64,000 nt of DNA, from the NCBI GenBank assembly GCA_014529385.2, contig CM043943.1:155841092-155905091 (forward strand). The letters run 5' to 3'. Source of the DNA: Adiantum capillus-veneris. Its lineage: Eukaryota > Streptophyta > Polypodiopsida > Polypodiales > Pteridaceae. Shown here piece after piece: positions 10,118-21,898 of this stretch (the first letter of the stretch is position 1; every line of letters begins with the position of its first letter). Made by a program: the position numbers and the translations under genes. The notes under the pieces are model-generated. The model had not been told where the DNA came from, ran no database searches, and saw only the letters and a program-made list of their open reading frames with translations.

Positions 10118-10275
10118 TGAAAGGGCAGGGGAACTGAACATGCTCATCATCACCACCCAGCCATGCCCTATATAGGCCCTTGGCCTTCTATATATAGGGA
10201 CCCCCTTGACTGCATGTCCATCCTGGCCCTTGGCCCTGGCCCATGGCCGTGACTGGTCCTACCAATGTCCTGACA
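10118..10275 (-). repeat. 3' LTR of the non-autonomous element (158 bp)
   Basis: On the minus strand it runs TGTCAGGACATTGG... to ...CCCTTTCA. The stretch CTATATATAG serves as TATA box (near 10190-10200), and the polypurine tract abuts at 10276. It is nearly identical to the right LTR, which suggests a fairly recent insertion. Confidence 0.85.
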
Positions 10276-13200
10276 TTACTCCCCCCTTGGAGAAGCTTTT
10301 TCGTCCTCGAAAACACAAGTGATTGTATCTTCATAAGAACACTAATTTTTTCTACCGTAACATCCCTCATGGATCCAACAGTTCATTTGAGCGGAACCCG
10401 GTTCAGTAGGAGGTTCAATGAAACCCTCTTGATTTTCTACATTGTTGTCCATTTGTAACCATTTGATGGTACCGATTCCTATCCAAACATAGTGTGTAGA
10501 CTCCATTTAGAACGCTCATGAGCATGGTAAACGAGTTTATAACAACACAGGTGTACCAAAAAGAGTACCTCTTATCACTTTCCATGAAAGTAAGTTGCTG
10601 ACATAACTCATCAGCCAATTTTGTACTTGTGTGTGGAGGTAACTCTAAACACTCTGCGACAAGAGTGAGAGGACCCTCATTCTTTGCTCCATACTGGCTA
10701 AACTAAACTCCTTGAGTCCCTAGACCATGTTGTATCCCATGTGACAACATGTGCCAAATCGAATCCTACAAGTGGATTCATAACAGCAGAATGTACTTTG
10801 GACACTACGGCCCAAAATACTTGTTTTGCCCTGCCTTGGCCCTAGCCCCGAAATATTCAAGCGTATTTAAACGACTTTGAAAAAACCAAGCAATGCCTAC
10901 TAAAAATTGTAACAACACCAAATCAATAGATGTGTGCATGGAGATTGAACTGAATGTTCACTTACCCGCATTCAAGTACAGAGGAACACGTCATCCACGT
11001 GTAAAAAAACAAGCAACATTGCACTAGAAACCCTAGGTGTTGCCTTCGCAATCCAAACCCGTTGGGTAGAAGCTACGTAGTCAAACGCCTTGGTAAGACC
11101 CTTTGTAGAAGTGCGCAACTAGCAAAGAACGGTAACCAACCTAGTTAACCGTGTATAGAATGATGAGAATTAACCTAAAAGGTTGAAATTTCCCGCTACC
11201 GCATGGTAGATTGCGGAATTCTTTCCTTGAAAGTATAAAAGATCAAATTGTGATCCTCAATGCGTATGGGGTGATTTAGTAAGCACCCGTTGGGTCGTAC
11301 CCCAAAATTGTGATACCATAGACACTCGTAGTGCTATAGAGAAGAGTAAGAAATCCACACAAGTGAGATGCCTAGCTCGTATCAACAGCCATGTTGTCGC
11401 AACTCTTTGCTGCCTCTAGACTCCATGGTATAGCTCAGCTAATGTAAGTGCAAGAGTGTCAAAAAGGCAACTTCAGCATCGCACTAGAAACATATAGTGC
11501 AAAAATGACACCCTAACCCTCCGAAATGACAAGACTCTTGCTCGTCCATTAACGTCAAGATGTGCGATGTGTACTCCACTGGGCAAATCTGTTCGATCCT
11601 AAGAACAATCACCCAAGGAATGGCAATAGTTGGGTCTTACCCAAAATCTGACAATGGCTCTTAGCCAGCCTGTGTGTGGCTCCTAGCTCTTACAACAATT
11701 AGTGTTCAATCGATAAACCGATGAAAACTAATGTGAATGGCATCTTGGCCCATTTCTAGTTGAGAGTTAGAGCACCTTGGCTCATGTTGACTCCCAAAAA
11801 AAACATGTATGAAAAGCTTCTTAGAAAGTTTTCATTATTCTTGAGAGAAATAAGAAAAAGAGGGAGAAGAAGAGCATGCTGGGCTGAGGAACTTTCCTTA
11901 AATTTGTAGAGTGTGTGCCCAAAATGTGTGCTCTCAGACATCTTATGCCTGAATTGCAGCTTATCCTATAAGCATTCCACAATCTGTCTGTATGACGCTC
12001 TCATCGAGAGAGGCAACAGAAAACACAAGTTAAATCTTGACCATCTACCATGTAGGGTCGTGATTGTATGAGGATGACTTGAAAGGGGCACCTTGCCGGT
12101 GAATCTAGTTGAAATTTTAAGTCCTTTTTAGTATTGTTGAGTGTTGATAGCAACCAACAATCCATCCGTACTCTGTCCTTGACAGAGTTGTGAGTGTGTT
12201 AGCAGAAGCATAATGCATGAAGCGGTAGAATTGAATTCACGTCACTAGCATGACTTGCATAAAGAATGGTAAGCCCTTGCGTAGAGTGATGGCCTCAACC
12301 ATGAGAACCAAAACTGTAAGTTCCTTGCACAATTTAAACTAGTAGGGATTCTGTGAGCTGATATCCCCTATTTTGCCAGTTCCCTGAATCCGTGCTTCCT
12401 ATAAAATTGCCAAAGCACTTTGCTTTGCACAATGATATTTCCAAGTAAAGTGTAAATAGGAAGAAACAGGAAAAACTTAAACTTGGCAGCCTGGTCGTTG
12501 TTGCTGCAACCAGTTGTTGTCATGAAAGTTGGGAGAAAAACTCATTCCAAAACGGCCCATAGCCATAGCTGCACAGACGCCCTCGTATGTCCTATACACC
12601 CGTCTGGTACATAAGGCCATAACCTGGAAAATGGAATCCACCTGCAAACACCTTGCGTATTCCTTCCCCATTGTGTATGCTCATAGCATATGCCAAACAT
12701 GGCCAGCTTCAATGAAAGATGTAGAAATTGAAGCCTTGCTTCACAGAACTCTGTCTGGCCTCATGGCCAACAAATGCTATTGACGACAGCTGTCATAGAA
12801 AAGAGAGACGACCTTGTCGTTCATGCACAAAAAATCGACCATGTCGAATTGTAAATGTAAGTGAAAATTAGTAGAACACGCACAAGTTATGCATCTCCGA
12901 CCTACCTGGTGCTATGAATGATAGCCGTGATCATCCATTCCATTGCATACGAGAGTTGATCAAGCACATGCTCAATAACTACTCTACTTCATGTTGTTAA
13001 GGGCCTTGCCGAAGGAGAGCCGCTCCTATGTCACGGAAGACCCAGTTCGAGCGACACATCTGATTGTTGCATCAAAAGATGCTTGCGAAGGATCATAAAC
13101 CTTGTTGATTACATTGATGGCAGACATCCTGCCGTGAACTTCGATCCAAGTCGTGCTGACCAACATCGTGAAATAATAATTAAAGCTTGTCCTTGCCGAG

Positions 13201-14163
13201 CACCTTGAGTGGACAAAGCACAGGCCTTGCCTGACACAAGGTTAGTTACCCTAGAGGTTGTGGTTTGGGATTGAAACCACCCAACCGTAGGGTTGATCCT
13301 TTGTCTGAGCTCGGGAATCAAAGTGTTGGCAATCACATGCTGTTGAATGATTCTCGTGTACGGATACAAGCTGCTTGCAATACCAATCACAGCTAGACTC
13401 GGCATCTAAGCCACCCTACATGAGCTATAAGGGTAATCAACAGAGAAAAAACAAATATAGAAAGGTTACATTGAACTTTACCGAAGCCTTGAGTTTTCAA
13501 AGCTTTTTCGTATTGAACATCTTGTACCCCACTACCCGCATGTCCTTGGAACTTCAAAAGGTGTGGCTATGGTGGACTGCCCATGGGATGCTGCGTGAGT
13601 GCTACTCGACTTCAGAGATGGTGGCGCCTATTGATGTCGTGTAATGTTAACGTCGATGACCTGTGACGTGGCTTGGTTGTGCCCAGATAACAGAACCGTG
13701 GGCTAGAACCCTTAGTAGGGTAGAGCAAAAGTAAGTAAATTTAAATATATAAAAAACCACAACTCTCTGCTGTCGCCATGGCCGACTGCACCAAATAAGA
13801 GCCGCTCCTCTGTCGCGGTATGGTCGTCTTGCGGCCGTGCAGCAGAAGCGAATCTTGCTGCCGTAACCAGCACGCATCTGGAGAGCCGCTCCCTGTGGGA
13901 TTTTATACAGGTCGAAGGTTTGGCCCTTCCTCCTACTAAGCGGGCTTGCCTGCGGTGCTTATGGCCTCGGCCCTCTCGCCTAGCAAGGGCATCTGCACAC
14001 GCAGCGCCTTGTTGTCTTATTCGGTCGACTGGCAAGGGGCACTGTCCACGCCGAGCTTCTCCTTCTCATGAAGCATGCCAAGACTCCACGACCCTCTTCT
14101 GCATCCTCTTCTTTGCTATGCAAATCATGAAAGGTTGCCCTTATCTTTTCCTCCTTCTTCAAG

Positions 14164-14197
<34 letters not shown>

Positions 14198-14215
14198 CAG
14201 AGAGAGAGAGAGAGA
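14164..14215. repeat. (GA)n microsatellite
   Basis: An interrupted GA run lies inside the 5' part of the non-autonomous element. It generates Ser/Leu-rich or Arg/Glu-rich spurious frames. Confidence 0.9.
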
Positions 14216-14293
14216 ACCATGCCTTGAGAAATCCATCTTCTCCCCGCCATGGCTCCACCCTCCTTCCTCCCCTCCACCTTGCGTTGACACCAG

Positions 14294-14448
14294 TGAAAGG
14301 GCAGGGGAACTGAACATGCTCATCACCACCCAGCCATGCCCTATATAGACCCTTGGCCTTCTATATATAAGGACCCCCTTGATTGCATGTCCGTCCTGGC
14401 CCTTGGCCCTGGCCCATGGCCGTGACTGGTCCTACCATTGTCCTGACA
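14294..14448 (-). repeat. 5' LTR of the non-autonomous element (155 bp)
   Basis: It matches the left LTR along its whole length with a few substitutions and a three-base length difference. The target repeat CAATT follows at 14449-14453. On the minus strand the primer-site-like TGGTGTCAACGC is adjacent (about 14281-14293). Confidence 0.85.
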
Positions 14449-14453
14449 CAATT

Positions 14454-16115
14454 GGCCTAAGAAATTAGCAATATTGAGAAAGTTATACTTGCTACTCTAA
14501 AATGTCTCGTATTCTTCAGCAATCAAAAAACTCAATCATCATCATATACTACGCTATATAGCGTATTAGGTCCCCAAAAACTCAAGGAAGACTAGCTTTA
14601 TGTTATACATAACACTTACACAATCAAAATTGAATTTGGATATCAAGAAAGCCACCAAAAAAATCATAAAAGTGCTAATTTTGGCCAAAAAAGCAGAATT
14701 ATGCAATTCTTATAAGTTGGTCATAACTTTTAATGTTAACACTTAGCTCTCCCTACAAGCATCAAAACATGTTGAGAACTATGAAGTCTTATCCTCTAGC
14801 AATCTAAACCTCACAAACATGAAGTTTAGAGTGGTATAGTTGCAAAAAATTGAAAACAAGCCAAAAATAGAACCCGTTTTTTCACACAGTTTAGGTTCAA
14901 AAATGTTGTGCAAGAGTAAGGTTAATGGTGAAATCAATACTCCAAAAAAAATGTCGAGTTTTTTTCAGCTCATAAGGCAACTTTGTGGATATATAGCACC
15001 TAAAAATTCATTTTCGTACTCTTCAAATAATTCAAGCAAAATGGTCACTTAACAGGACACAAAAGTGTCCAAGGACATAAAAGTGTCATGTTACCATTCT
15101 AGTGCTAACTTAGTCAAAAAGGTTGAAAAATGGGGGAGATGTAAATAATCACGATTATTGACAATTGGCAAATTTTTGCATCTTTTTGGTCAATTGAGCA
15201 TGTACACATGTCTATCACATCAATATAAGCCTATGAATTAAATTTCATTGAGTTTGAACAATTTTTTTCCCAATTTACACTCAAGTTTCAGAAAGTCAGT
15301 ACAAACTTTAGTTTTTACCTAGTTTTTTGCCAGTTTTGTGATCCAAATATTTTGTGCCTTTACAAAAGTTGTTTGTACACGTGCAATGAGTCATTGGTAT
15401 CAATCTTGGTCAATTTTGAGCTGAAAGTAAATAATCACGATTATTTACTTCAGGCTTAAAATGAACCATTTTTTACACTTTATCATGAACAATCTTTTCA
15501 TGAGTTATTTTAAGCCTAGGAATCAAGTCAAAACTTAATTTGGCCTAAATTGTCAAGAAAAAGTAAATAATCTGAGTTTTTGCAAACTCTTGAAATTTTT
15601 ACCTCAAGGTGTCCTTGAGCTTACCCATTGGTTCATACAACTTTTAAGCATACTCTCCAGTCAGATTGAGTGGTTTGGAGTCTTTTCGTGCTATTTCTAG
15701 CCGTAGACCTGAAATTCTGCAACTTAAATAACAACTCACAATGATTCTTTCGGAGAGAGCAATGTTTTGAAATCCACCTCGGATCCTACTTACCCTACTC
15801 CTAGTTTCTCATGCAATGGGGTTGTGGAAAGTGTCCACAGACACTAGTTTTCTTGTTTTTTATGATTTCCTGAGCATTGATCTTAAGACTTGTCTCGTCT
15901 ATCAATCACTCTCAAAATCGTAATCTCATTCTACAATCCTACAATCCTAAAGGCACTCAGCAAGTACACTTACCTCCGAGCTACCTCTACACAGCAAAAG
16001 ACGACAATCTTAAGCTACGCGGTTTCTAAAAAGAAAGTTTTTACTCTAGGAGATCGTAGAGAAAATTAAAGGATAACTTCACAAGATGTTTGTTTTTCTC
16101 CTTAGTTTAGGTCTC
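14454..16115 (-). other. Leader of giant gypsy copy 1, distal part next to the PBS
   Basis: This is non-coding AT-rich sequence continuous with 8496-10117 once the inserted element is removed. Palindrome relatives lie at 15141-15162 and 15426-15449, 285 bp apart, and a half-site lies near 15560. No gene is recognisable. Confidence 0.55.
15141..15449. repeat. Two palindrome copies 285 bp apart
   Basis: GTAAATAATCACGATTATTG begins at 15141, and AGTAAATAATCACGATTATT, completing to TACT, begins at 15426. Each has a single G-to-A change at the centre of the palindrome found at 8906. Confidence 0.8.
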
Positions 16116-16138
16116 TTCGATCCCCGACAGCGGTGCTA
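16116..16138 (-). other. Primer binding site, tRNA-Asp type
   Basis: On the plus strand TTCGATCCCCGACAGCGGTG, followed by CTA, resembles the 3' end of plant tRNA-Asp (known to end TTCGATCCCCGGCAACGGCGCCA in form), with a few mismatches. The element therefore reads its PBS on the minus strand, beginning just beside the LTR end. It fixes the element's direction. It is not a tRNA gene, because no cloverleaf lies upstream. Confidence 0.7.
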
Positions 16139-16140
16139 AA

Positions 16141-17059
16141 TGTGGGACGAGTGTCTAACCTCACTATCTTATCTTATTACAGATTTAGCAAGAACCACGA
16201 TTAAATTGTCAATCCATGGGACGAAGCTGACTCGACTAGTACATAGAGGCTACAAGAGGTTGTCAATCTCCCGGAAAACAACAAACAACTCGCATCTAAC
16301 TCAAGCTACACTCAAGTGACTGAAATCACCAAAAGCCAATCGCTCATCACCAGCAAACAAAGCACATCCATTATAGCATCAAATGACATCCAAACGTAAT
16401 GAAACTTCTAGAATGTGTTTATAAGACCTAAGCACACATGCTTATGGTCTCAAATCCCACTTTAGGTCAAGTGCCAAAATTGCGATTATTAACAGCATTG
16501 GATTTTTGACCTAGTCCTTTTCGACACAGAATGCACCTAAATGCTTAGCAATGATGCCCCAATACCCAGCCTATGCTTAGTTTTTTATTTTGAAATGTAA
16601 ATTCCTACTTATGATGAAATTAGGCCGCGGGTCGGCGATGCCAAAAGCTACGGAATACCGTGAAGTGTTTACGTCAATGCGTAGAGCTCTTACCAATGCA
16701 ACAAACGCGACTGCAATGTGACAACCAACAGGGAGGGAGTAGGAAGTGCGAGAAGGAGAGAAGTGAGCACCGTTAGCTCACGCTGTGTATTTCATTATCC
16801 AAACTTAATAATAACTTACAAAAATTGGCTTTTATACCTTACCCAAGGTTTTTGGTGGTCAAAACTAATAATCTGGGAGCTCTAACTAAAGATGGGTACT
16901 GACAGGTTGATACAATCTGGAAGCTTGTAGCCCCGGCTCATCTATTACAAAGATTTATCCATAAAATAGGAGTTACAATATTCTCAATTTATCAAAATAA
17001 TAAGTGTTTTTACAATGAGAGCTCCAAAAAATGGTATCCGAGTTAGCTTGCTGCTAATA
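16141..17059 (-). mobile_element. 5' LTR of giant gypsy copy 1 (919 bp)
   Basis: It begins TGTGGGAC on the plus strand and ends GCTGCTAATA (TA for CA). It aligns along its length with 54708-55640. Shared landmarks are AACCACGATTAAATTGTCAATCC near the start, GCGATTATTAACAGC (about 16482-16496), and GTTAGCTTGCTGCTAA at the end. The PBS lies directly outside its left edge. On the right it abuts RNase H sequence of a different gypsy lineage, so it is inserted in that element. Confidence 0.85.
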
Positions 17060-17060
17060 G

Positions 17061-17400
17061 TTTTCCATGGTGAATCCCCCGAGGGCCATTGAAACGGTGT
17101 TGCTGCAAAAAGTAGGAAGGAGCTATAAGCCTATCTACTTCGAAAGTAGAGTGATAAGTCCTAGAGAGGCAACCTACACTGAAGAGCAATAGTGGGTCAT
17201 GGTGATGGTTTTTGCTTTCAGGAAGTTTAAAGTACATTTGATTGTGCAGAAGTTTATGTGTTGATGGCTAACAATCTGTTGCCTAAAGTGGCATTACACT
17301 TGAAGCCAGGGAAGCGGATCATGAAGTGGGTGATAGAGCTACAAGATTTCAAGTTTGAGTTCAAGATTGACAACACTAGTTGCTCCCATTTGGTGGACAC
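17061..17400 (+). pseudogene. RNase H (RVT-linked) C-terminal part, Tat-like gypsy
   Basis: The translation gives LQKVGRSYKPIYFESRVIS and PREATYTEEQ, the block seen in gypsy RNase H as PIYFASR...YTTTE. A stop follows, then AFRKFKVHLIV in the next part. KWVIELQDFKFEFKI (about 17317-17380) matches the W...L.EF.... end of the domain. It degraded RNA of the RNA/DNA hybrid. Stops and a frame change break it. Confidence 0.7.
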
Positions 17401-17479
17401 CTTGGTCAACAAGGTCGTCAATTTGCCTATTTATCTAAGAGTAGTACGGGATGAAGCCAAGGAGGAACTAGACTTGGTG

Positions 17480-17890
17480 GGATATTTTACCATGTGGTTT
17501 CACTGCGCGTATAGGAGGGTGATGCAAAAAGAAGGTGGAGGTGTGGTGATACACGATGCACACGGTAAGGTAATCTTCTCAAAGGGTTATGATTTGGAGG
17601 CTGTCCACACCAACAATGAAGCAGAATTTCTCGCCCTCCATCCAGGTTTGAAGTAATGCATCGAGTTCAGCATTTCCAGGTTGGTGGTCAAGGGTGACGC
17701 ATTATTAGTCATCAAGCAATTGTTGGGACAATCGCAGGTAAAGCATGATTCCTTAAATCATCGGTTCTTTGCTATCAAGAGGCTGCTGAATTTCTATAAG
17801 GAGATCCAGTTTAAGCATGTGAAGAGAGAACAGAACCAAGAGGTGGACCAGCTAGCAAGATGCAAGGTGCAAGTACATGTTGCAAGTATA
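17480..17890 (+). pseudogene. Second, archaeal-type RNase H domain (RVT_3-like)
   Basis: The frame reads GGGVVIHDAHGKVIFSKGY, then TNNEAEFLALHPGLK, a stop at 17656, and in the same frame LVVKGDALLVIKQLLG and HVKREQNQEVDQLAR. These correspond to the G-A-G strand pair, the NNxAEY helix, the GDS strand and the N..AD(x)LA motif of RNase HI-like domains. An extra RNase H after the first is the hallmark of Tat-type elements. The Asp/Glu pattern is largely kept, but an in-frame stop separates the halves. Confidence 0.75.
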
Positions 17891-18119
17891 TATGTGGCCC
17901 CAGCCACTTACATAGGTAGGGAATCACTAAAGGAGGTAGAAGATTTTTTGAGTACAAGGCATTGTCCTCAAGGTCTATCCAAGCTACAAAGGAGGAGGAT
18001 AATACAAAAATCTTGCAAGTTCACACTGGTAGGTGAAGGCCTGATGACTGCTTGGTGTTGGAGCGGTGTCATAAGGAAAGCAGATACTAGGGAAAATATC
18101 ATGTGCTATTTCAAGTACT

Positions 18120-19080
18120 AAGAGGAGGTTTTTGGTGGCAATGGTGAAGGATGTGCACTATTGGTGCAAGACCTACCAAGAACTCCAGACTATGGGAGAG
18201 AGGCGTTTGGTAGCAGAGTTGTAGGGATCCATTGTTGCTCAACATGATTTCAAGAAGTAGGGTTTGGATGCCATTGATCCACTCCCTAAGTCCACAAGTG
18301 GTAAGAACTATGTTGTGGTAGCCATCCACTACCTCACCAGGTGGGTCAAGGCCAAAGCTGTGAAGGAGGTAAATGCACAGGTTGTAGCCCAAATTTTTTT
18401 TTATAACATCTGGCTTATCTCTGATAGAGGCCAAGGATTTAGGAGCAAGCTTATGCGGGCATTGATGGAGAAGCTAAAGATTCAGCATCAGTTTTCCTCG
18501 CCTTATTATCCCCAATGCAATGGCCTTGTGGAGAGTGTCAATGGGAAAATCATCAAGATGCTAACGAAGTATGTGTATAAGTAGGAAACAGAGTGGAAGA
18601 TCAATCTAGAGAAGTGTTTATGGGCATACAGGACATCCTACAAAGTGGCAATCAACTTTACTCCGTCTAAGTTTGTTTATGGGGTAAGGAGGCAATGCAT
18701 GTGCATCTCGGTGCTTTGAAGGGTATGTGGCGCACCAATGCCACTCCACATGAGGTTCTACAGGATAGGATTGTTAGCCTTGAAGTATTGCAAATGGATA
18801 GGGAAGCAGTGGCGGACTACTATATGAAGCAACGAGAGAAGAGAGGAGCCAAAGTCAACAAGAGCCTGCCATACAAAAAGATAGAAGAAGGAGACCTGGT
18901 GATGAAGTACAAATGCTACTTGGACTTCACCTTTTAGAAGAATTTCAAGAAGAAGTGGACAGGTCTGTACAAAGTGCCAAGGGCCTTTTTGAATGGGACC
19001 TATCAGCTGGTGAGAGCCAATGGTAAGCTTCTTAGGGTAAACGGTGTGCGGCTCAAACTATACTTTGATAGAGGTGTGGT
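18120..19080 (+). pseudogene. Integrase core and C-terminal domain (Tat-like gypsy)
   Basis: The core shows GLDAIDPLP (first Asp), then after a spacer SDRGQGF (second Asp) and QCNGLVESVNGKI (Glu), the D,D35E arrangement. It continues LWAYRTSYKV, and a C-terminal part (18695-18937) ends near GTYQLVRANGKLL and RVNGVRLKLYF. This is the enzyme that inserts the cDNA. At least two stops (18224, 18584) and a frame change near 18690 make it inactive. The zinc-binding HHCC part before it is hardly recognisable. Confidence 0.75.
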
Positions 19081-21898
19081 GCCTGCAATTTGTAGCCAAA
19101 GGGGACGGGCAACCCGCCTAAAAGTATGCAGAGTGTGAAGAAATTGAAGCTTTGTACATAGCCTGTACATATGGTTGTGGTTATGTGACTAGTGCTTTCG
19201 GTTGTTTGTTCAAGGTGGCAGCTTTCAAAGTTCCGTAAATATGCTTTTGGTTGAACATAAATGTTCAACTAGGGTGTGGGAAACAATGATGGTACATGCA
19301 AAGTTGGTTGAAGCTAGAAATGGTGCCAAGTAGTTTTATAAGTGCATATAGGTGTATATAGGTGTTGGGCAAAGGGCTTAAGCAGGTGTGGAGAACCTGG
19401 GCATGACGACGCCAGCAATAATGTATGTCTAATGCGGATTTCTAGGCCAAGAAGCCTCCAAAAAGGTCCAATTGTGATGGCAAGTCAAAGGATCCAAATT
19501 GTGTTGGTAGTTCTCGAGAATGTGGTGCTTGCAATGCTCTACAAGCCCATCTAGAGAGCTCATCAAATGGAGCCACGGTGTGAAAGATAGAGCTCTCCAC
19601 ATTTGGAATGCATTATAAATCCCCAATGGATAGAGCAAGTATGGACGGGTGGTTGGAGCTGGTACAAGTGGATAGGATTGTAGAGCATGTCGGTCTTTCC
19701 GAATCTTTGATCAGAGCTCCAGAGGGAAAGTTATGGTCGATGGAAAGTTTAGCGGGGGCTAGGTCTGTGCCCACTTGGCGCATTGGAATCTAGCCATCTA
19801 GTGGTTTTTTGGGTCTTCGACTAGGTTATAGAAGGTGGCCTATGTTACATGGAGTTAGCAAGAACAGATAGCACATTGATAAAAGCTACAGGTGCAAAGT
19901 TAGAGTCAGTTGAGTTTTGACGATCGGGGCAACCACATTGGATCGGGTGATTTTGGGTCAATTTTGAATGCGATGTTCAAGACTATTGGGGAATCAAAAT
20001 GTGGCAAAGGCCGAGCAAAATTAGAGTTGGCAATAAGGGCTATTGGCCAAGCTTTACAGCTCCGAAATCTGGTCACTAAGTAGGATACTGGAGGGGATTG
20101 AAAATAAGGCACCTCAAAGGGATTTTTTTGATAAATTTTGGGAAGCTTGGGGGGATCCAAAGGGGCGAGGCCCTCAGAGGCTGCCACATGGCCCACGAAT
20201 AAGCCCACATGCGTAGAGCTGGACCGAAGGGAGAGGCTTTATACCATGGTGTGTGTACACTATAGGGATATCAAAAGAAGAAGAAGAGTCTCCTTGAGCT
20301 CGTGGCCATGGTGGAATTGTGTGTGCTCTACGTGCTACAGAAAATCCAGGTGGCGTTTTAGACAAAGGCAAGCGGCACGGTGGCGGCCGACGGTGGTGAG
20401 AGCCCGCAGCATGGTCTGCGTAGGGTGATGGTGTGGCAGTGGTGCCCGGAAGGGGCCTTTTTACATGGGTCATTGGTTGCTTGCATTTTTTAAGGCAAAT
20501 GGGCAAGTAGCACTAGCGCTAGTGCCCCCCCCCCCCCCCCCCCCCCCTCCTTGAGCTCGAGAATGCAGTGAGTGAGAGAGAGTGAACAAAAGGGATTCAA
20601 TGACCTCCAAGCTAGTGAGAGGTGTTAAATGAAGCTCCCAAAGGGCCCAATCAAATCAAAGTTTCTAAAAAAGGGCAGGGCTCCCCTATAAACCCCTTTT
20701 TTTATTATTGTAAAGGGCTTTTTCTTTGTTCTTGAACATTTGAGTGCAAAGAGCCAAGTGTGAGTTTTGGAGGCGGTTTTTTTTATGAGCTCGCTATTTG
20801 TGGTGCTTGGATGATTGTACGTGCCCTAGCTAAGGAATCAAAAGTCATTGCCCCCCATTTCTGGCATCAATTCCCCCTTCCCCTCCTTTTCTCTTGCTCT
20901 TTGAGTGTGCCTATGTCGACGAAAGTGTGTGCCCGTGGTCCATTTGTGGTGCAAAGGGAGTGAACAGTAGAGTGGTGGAGTGCGTCGGGTGTATTGAAGC
21001 GATCCTTGATGGTGTGCATGAGTTAAATAGCATTCTTGCTAGGATGCATGTGTTGGGAGGTGAGTAGGTGATGGTCTGTGAGTGTGAACTGTTTCTTTTG
21101 AAGGTGTTTCTGAGAGGATAGGGATGTTGTGAATGACTTGAGGTATAGTGAGGCAACTTTTTTGCGTGTGTTCCCCCTCTCCAATGTTACTACATGAGAA
21201 GCCATGCGCACCCTACTCTTTGCCAATTTCTCCACCATGTCGATGCTCTCTTGTGTGCAGTCGACCTATGGTATCCTTGCGTACTTCGGACACGTGCCAT
21301 TTTCATAATATGGTGCCTAAGAGACAAGTTGCCCACTGCCCTTTGCTTCTTCCTACCGATTAGTGCACGGTAGAACCAATTGAACATTTTGTGAAACACG
21401 TTGCTATGGATCTTTCCACCACCATGTTGAGTGCTCTTAAAATAGGTATCCTTTGCCTAATACTATGTGACCTTTCCATCTCTTGATTTCTCCAAAGTGC
21501 AAGGGATCCATAATTTTCAAGAAAGTATGCGCCGTGGGCAAACAAAATATTCTTGTAATGTGTGATGGGTTTCGTCCCATGCATCGACCATTAGCTCTGT
21601 GAATTTATTAATAGACAACTTGAATGAGGTGTGGCCGCTCAAGAAGCCTCATCATCTCATTACATGCTTCTCACACACATGCTCTCTTCAGACCTAGTGT
21701 TTCCACATTCCCAAGGTCGGTTGTTATGTCACACACCTACCTGCATATTTGAAAAGGAGTATAGCTTTGAGCTCACCAAATTTTTAAAGCAAGTGTCTTA
21801 CCTTTGCCCCACCCATACTTATCTTATTGGGCTTATCTTGTGTGGTTATTGGGTTCTTGCGGTCCTTTGAGAGGGCAGGGCATTGGCCTTATTGGGTA
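19081..21898. other. Non-coding stretch, nothing recognised
   Basis: No protein family is recognisable on either strand. It probably contains the 3' UTR and perhaps LTR of the Tat-like element: a CCCCTATAAACCCC box lies near 20684. No TG...CA pair could be fixed. A C23 tract lies at 20525-20547. Confidence 0.4.
20525..20547. repeat. Poly-C tract (23 C)
   Basis: An uninterrupted run of 23 cytosines. Its exact length is unreliable in sequencing data. Confidence 0.85.

Larger units (their letters stand above)
10118..14448 (-). mobile_element. Non-autonomous LTR retrotransposon (LARD-like), 4.33 kb
   Basis: LTRs of 158 bp (10118-10275) and 155 bp (14294-14448) are flanked by the identical target repeat CAATT (10113-10117 and 14449-14453). 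On the minus strand the 3' LTR is preceded by a polypurine tract GGGGGGAGTAA and a CGAGGACG box. The position next to the 5' LTR reads TGGTGTCAACGC, a diverged initiator-Met-type primer site. The internal 4 kb shows no gag, protease, RT or integrase, so movement must depend on enzymes of another element. LTR start, PPT and box match the chromovirus at 22.2-26.4 kb. It is inserted in the leader of the giant gypsy element. Confidence 0.85.
1811..17059 (-). mobile_element. Giant Ty3/gypsy retrotransposon, copy 1 (5' LTR to start of RNase H)
   Basis: Read on the minus strand it has a 5' LTR (17059-16141), a tRNA-Asp-type PBS, a leader over 3 kb, gag, zinc knuckle, protease, linker and RT, and stops within the RT/RNase H junction at 1811. 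Two insertions interrupt it: a non-autonomous LTR element (10118-14448 with target repeat) and a TIR element (about 6740-7560). Without them the surviving part is about 10.1 kb. Gene order is that of Ty3/gypsy. The family is the same as the element ending at 55640, because 1811-2290 matches 54184-54666 at about 90%. The copy is dead, with many frameshifts and stops and a damaged RT active site. Confidence 0.75.
17061..19080 (+). mobile_element. 3' part of a Ty3/gypsy element with two RNase H domains (Tat-like)
   Basis: On the plus strand, in order, are the end of the retroviral-type RNase H, an additional archaeal-type RNase H, the integrase zinc region (weak), the integrase core and the integrase C-terminal part. 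A second RNase H of this type is known from the plant Tat group (Ogre, Retand). Everything upstream, including RT, is missing, cut off where the giant gypsy LTR begins at 17059. Several stops (for example near 17190, 17656, 18224 and 18584) make it non-functional. Confidence 0.75.

Noticed and set aside
13920-14348. 142-residue ORF in the non-autonomous element
   Set aside because: Most of it comes from the GA microsatellite and GC-rich leader sequence; no domain, and the element appears non-coding.
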